A DNA stretch of 64,000 bases, taken from positions 62,001-126,000 of the forward strand of contig JAHBVH010000004.1 of the NCBI GenBank assembly GCA_019637645.1, given 5' to 3'. How positions within the stretch are numbered: position 1 is the stretch's first letter; each line of letters begins with the position of its first letter. The notes beneath the pieces are model-generated. The model made no database searches. It saw only the letters and a list, made by a program, of their open reading frames with translations, and was not told the DNA's origin. Shown here in pieces: positions 61,735-64,000 of this stretch. The translations under genes were made by a program, and so were the position numbers. This stretch comes from Caldilineaceae bacterium. GTDB lineage: Bacteria > Chloroflexota > Anaerolineae > Caldilineales > Caldilineaceae.

Positions 61735-64000
61735 ATGTATCCTTGGATAGAGCGATTTGATCTACGCGTCAGCCTGAGCTATGGCATTCTCGCGACGGCG
61801 TGGATCCTGATCTCTGATTATGTGGTTGCCTGGTTTACCCAGGGTAATGAAGCACTCTTTATTAGCCTAAGCCAAGTCAAAGGAATCGGGTTTATCGCGA
61901 TCACCGCGGTTGCGCTGTATGGCGTGCTCTCGGCCAAATTACGCAAACAGAGCCACCTCGAACAGGTTCTCCAGGAGGATATCCTTGAGCGCAAGGCCGC
62001 CGAGGCCGCGGAACGCGAACAACGTTTGTTCGCCGAAGCGATGCGCGACAGCCTCGCGGCGCTGACAACTTCCCACAACGTCAATGAGGTCTTACGCAAG
62101 CTTTTGGACTATGCCGCCACTGTCGTCACCAGCGAGGCCGGCAGCATTTTACTCTTTCAGCAAGAGATGGCCCATGTCGCCTATCTGCGCGGCTTTACGC
62201 CCGAGGCCACCACCTTTTTCCAAGGCTATCACTTTCCCATCGAATCCATGGTCTATCAAACCGCGCGGCTCAACAAACAGCCCTATTTTGTGCCGAATAC
62301 AAAAACGGCTGACCATTGGATCGCCCTCCCGGCAACCGCATGGATCCACTCATCGGTTGGTGTGCCGATTGAACTACAAGGGGAAGTGATTGGCCTCTTG
62401 ATTGCCGACAGCGCAGAGCCCTATCACTTTCAGCCCAAGGATGTCGAAAAGCTACAAACCTTTGCCCGCTATGCCAGTTTGGCACTCCAAAACGCCTATC
62501 ATGTGCGCCATCTCGAAGCGAAAGTGACGGAACGCACAGCAGAATTGCAGACCGAAAAGGAACGTGTCGAAGCTATTTTGCACAATAGCTTGGATGGCAT
62601 GCTGATGCTCAGCCCCGATCTCACGATTCAACAGGCCAATCCGAGCTTTGCCCGCATGGTCGCTTCTTCAAGCGCAGCAGCAGAGCCCCTTTCCCTCCTC
62701 GCCTTTATTGCAGCCGAAGAGCAGGAACATGTTGTGGCCCAAATCAATTATACGCGTCAGACACACGTCGGTAGTCAATTTGAAGTACGCCTACTGCGGA
62801 GAGATGGCGTTAGCTTAGAGACCGAGTTCAGCCTTGGCCATATCAAAGATGCCGATTGGTTGGTCTGTACCATCCGCGATATCGCCGAACGGAAACGGGC
62901 CGAGGAAGCCATACGGACCAGTGAAGAGCGCTACCGTCAATTAGTGGCGACGATGCAAGGTGGACTGAGCACCTTCAATGTTCACGAAGAATTCACCTAT
63001 GTTAACGACCGTCTTTGTGAATTGCTGGGGTATACCCGCGAGGAATTCCTGGGCCACCAGCCCCACGAGTTCGTCTACACATCGGAAATCGATAAGCTGA
63101 ATCAACACATCCAGCGTCGCCATCGTGCCGAGATCGGCACCTATGAAATTCTAGCCAAACGGAAAGATGGGCAACCCATCGATCTCTTGATTGCCGACGC
63201 GCCGCTCTTCGATAAACAGGGGAATTACACTGGCAGCGTGGCTGTCACCACCGATATTACGGCCCAGAAACAAGCCGAGGCGACCCTCCGCCAGGCCTTA
63301 GCCAAAGAAAGAGAACTTGGGAACTTAAAATCGCGCTTGGTTTCCATGGCTTCCCACGAATTTAGGACACCGCTAGCGACGATCCTCGCCTTAACCGAAA
63401 CGATCAGCACCTATCGCCAACGGATGACCGAGGAGCAGATCGAGCATCGCCTGCACAAGATCCGCGAACAAATTAGCCATCTCGAAGGAATCATTGACGA
63501 TGTGCTGCTCATGACTAGAATGCAAGCCAAGCGGAATGAATTTAATCCTACACCGGTTGATCTAGACTCCCTCTGCCGTGAGAGCCTGAGTGAATTTGCC
63601 AACCAACCCGATGTCGCGCAACGGCTGATCTATCGAGCCGAGCCATCAACCCGATTGCTCGGGTTGGATGCGAAACTGATCCGCCGGATCATCAGTCATC
63701 TCCTCGCCAATGCCATCAAATATTCACCGCCCCCCAAACCGATTTTGTTACAACTTCGCTATAGCGCTACCGATGCCATCCTCTGTGTGCGCGATGAAGG
63801 GATTGGGATTCCCCCAGCCGATCAAGAACATCTTTTTGAACCTTTCCATCGGGCCGCGAATGTCGGCGCCATTGCTGGCACCGGCTTGGGGCTCGTCCTG
63901 ACCAAAGAAGCCGTCCTGCTCCACCACGGCATGATCAACATCGAAAGTCAGCTTGGCCTAGGCACCACCGTAATGGTCAGCCTCCCTTTCTCCTTTAGCG
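61735..64000 (+). CDS. Membrane-anchored GAF/PAS sensor histidine kinase, 3' end beyond the window
   Basis: At least 755 residues; no stop is reached, but the HATPase domain is nearly complete. Two hydrophobic segments lie at about 12-33 and 52-68. A GAF domain (about 105-260) has ILLFQQEMAHVAYLRGF and SVGVPIELQGEVIGLLI. A coiled segment (ERTAELQTEKERVEAIL) is followed by two PAS domains, HisKA (SMASHEFRTPLATI) and HATPase (HLLANAIKYS, DEGIGIP, GTGLGLVLTKEA). HisKA and HATPase are close to those of the tandem kinases at 9717-14057, so this is a third paralog with a different sensor half. ATG 61735 begins MYPWIERFDLRV. No response regulator is adjacent. Confidence 0.92.
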   Translation, partial: MYPWIERFDLRVSLSYGILATAWILISDYVVAWFTQGNEALFISLSQVKGIGFIAITAVALYGVLSAKLRKQSHLEQVLQEDILERKAAEAAEREQRLFAEAMRDSLAALTTSHNVNEVLRKLLDYAATVVTSEAGSILLFQQEMAHVAYLRGFTPEATTFFQGYHFPIESMVYQTARLNKQPYFVPNTKTADHWIALPATAWIHSSVGVPIELQGEVIGLLIADSAEPYHFQPKDVEKLQTFARYASLALQNAYHVRHLEAKVTERTAELQTEKERVEAILHNSLDGMLMLSPDLTIQQANPSFARMVASSSAAAEPLSLLAFIAAEEQEHVVAQINYTRQTHVGSQFEVRLLRRDGVSLETEFSLGHIKDADWLVCTIRDIAERKRAEEAIRTSEERYRQLVATMQGGLSTFNVHEEFTYVNDRLCELLGYTREEFLGHQPHEFVYTSEIDKLNQHIQRRHRAEIGTYEILAKRKDGQPIDLLIADAPLFDKQGNYTGSVAVTTDITAQKQAEATLRQALAKERELGNLKSRLVSMASHEFRTPLATILALTETISTYRQRMTEEQIEHRLHKIREQISHLEGIIDDVLLMTRMQAKRNEFNPTPVDLDSLCRESLSEFANQPDVAQRLIYRAEPSTRLLGLDAKLIRRIISHLLANAIKYSPPPKPILLQLRYSATDAILCVRDEGIGIPPADQEHLFEPFHRAANVGAIAGTGLGLVLTKEAVLLHHGMINIESQLGLGTTVMVSLPFSFS

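Overview
The window looks like a chromosomal segment of a member of the Chloroflexota, probably near Caldilinea or other Anaerolineae-like lineages. This is an inference from style, not from a marker gene. The secreted proteins carry long Thr/Pro or Thr/Glu linkers and short YLP(F/T)I segments after the signal peptide, which are common in that phylum. Multi-PAS histidine kinases, a twin-arginine lipoprotein sugar-binding protein, GH51 arabinofuranosidase, Gfo/Idh/MocA and TIM-barrel sugar isomerases also fit a heterotrophic sugar degrader. There is no phage, no CRISPR array and no rRNA. The only tRNA seen is tRNA-Gly(CCC).

Layout. 1-1420 (+): end of a PhyH dioxygenase and a GNAT acetyltransferase. 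1578-5910 (-): sugar uptake operon (binding protein, two permeases, sugar isomerase-like protein) without an ATPase gene. 6826-9603 (+): MFS exporter, HAD phosphatase and methyltransferase, the last two overlapping. 9717-16153 (-): two paralogous multi-PAS histidine kinases and a UbiB-like kinase. 16420-18348 (+): Kup potassium transporter. 18459-22897 (-): Lrp-type RAM protein, secreted Thr/Pro protein, lipoprotein with two repeated domains, Cof-type phosphatase. 23185-30230 (+): secreted subtilisin, ScyD-like surface protein, epimerase, putative TIM-barrel glycosidase. 30214-33891 (-): catabolic-looking set (sugar isomerase-like, Gfo/Idh/MocA oxidoreductase, SDR, class IV aminotransferase). 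34058-40366 (-): lipoprotein with a probable CTG start, GT2 glycosyltransferase, RmlD-like reductase, YheT-like hydrolase, REC-PAS kinase. 40742-47180 (+): glutamine cyclotransferase-like lipoprotein, hybrid kinase, purD, S10 peptidase. 47469-50751: tRNA-Gly, higBA, a cation/proton antiporter behind an attenuated leader, two small proteins. 50945-52966 (-): hypothetical and PAC2 proteins. 53403-54573 (+): an aldo/keto reductase remnant beside an intact one. 54744-58827 (-): antiporter-rhodanese fusion, MFS transporter, esterase. 59290-64000: heme-binding-domain protein behind a structured leader, GH51 enzyme, and a GAF/PAS kinase that runs off the end.

The genes suggest import and breakdown of plant-type sugars (ABC permeases, GH51, D-threo-aldose-type AKR, isomerases and oxidoreductases), cation homeostasis (Kup and two antiporters) and much sensory signalling (five histidine kinases, none next to a stand-alone response regulator).

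The strongest structure not explained by genes is a family of palindromes in the spacers. Motif A has a core stem CTGACAGGTTT / AAACCTGTCAG, with outer arms that differ between copies yet remain self-complementary. Motif B has arms GTTGGC / GCCAAC around TGTGG / CACA. Motif C is a 31-bp block. These modules combine into mosaics at many gene ends, and three copies form an 84-85 bp element with an extra outer inverted repeat. Other unexplained features are a leader with a terminator before an antiporter, a multi-hairpin leader before a heme-binding protein, interlocking inverted repeats that could form a pseudoknot, and a probable CTG start codon.
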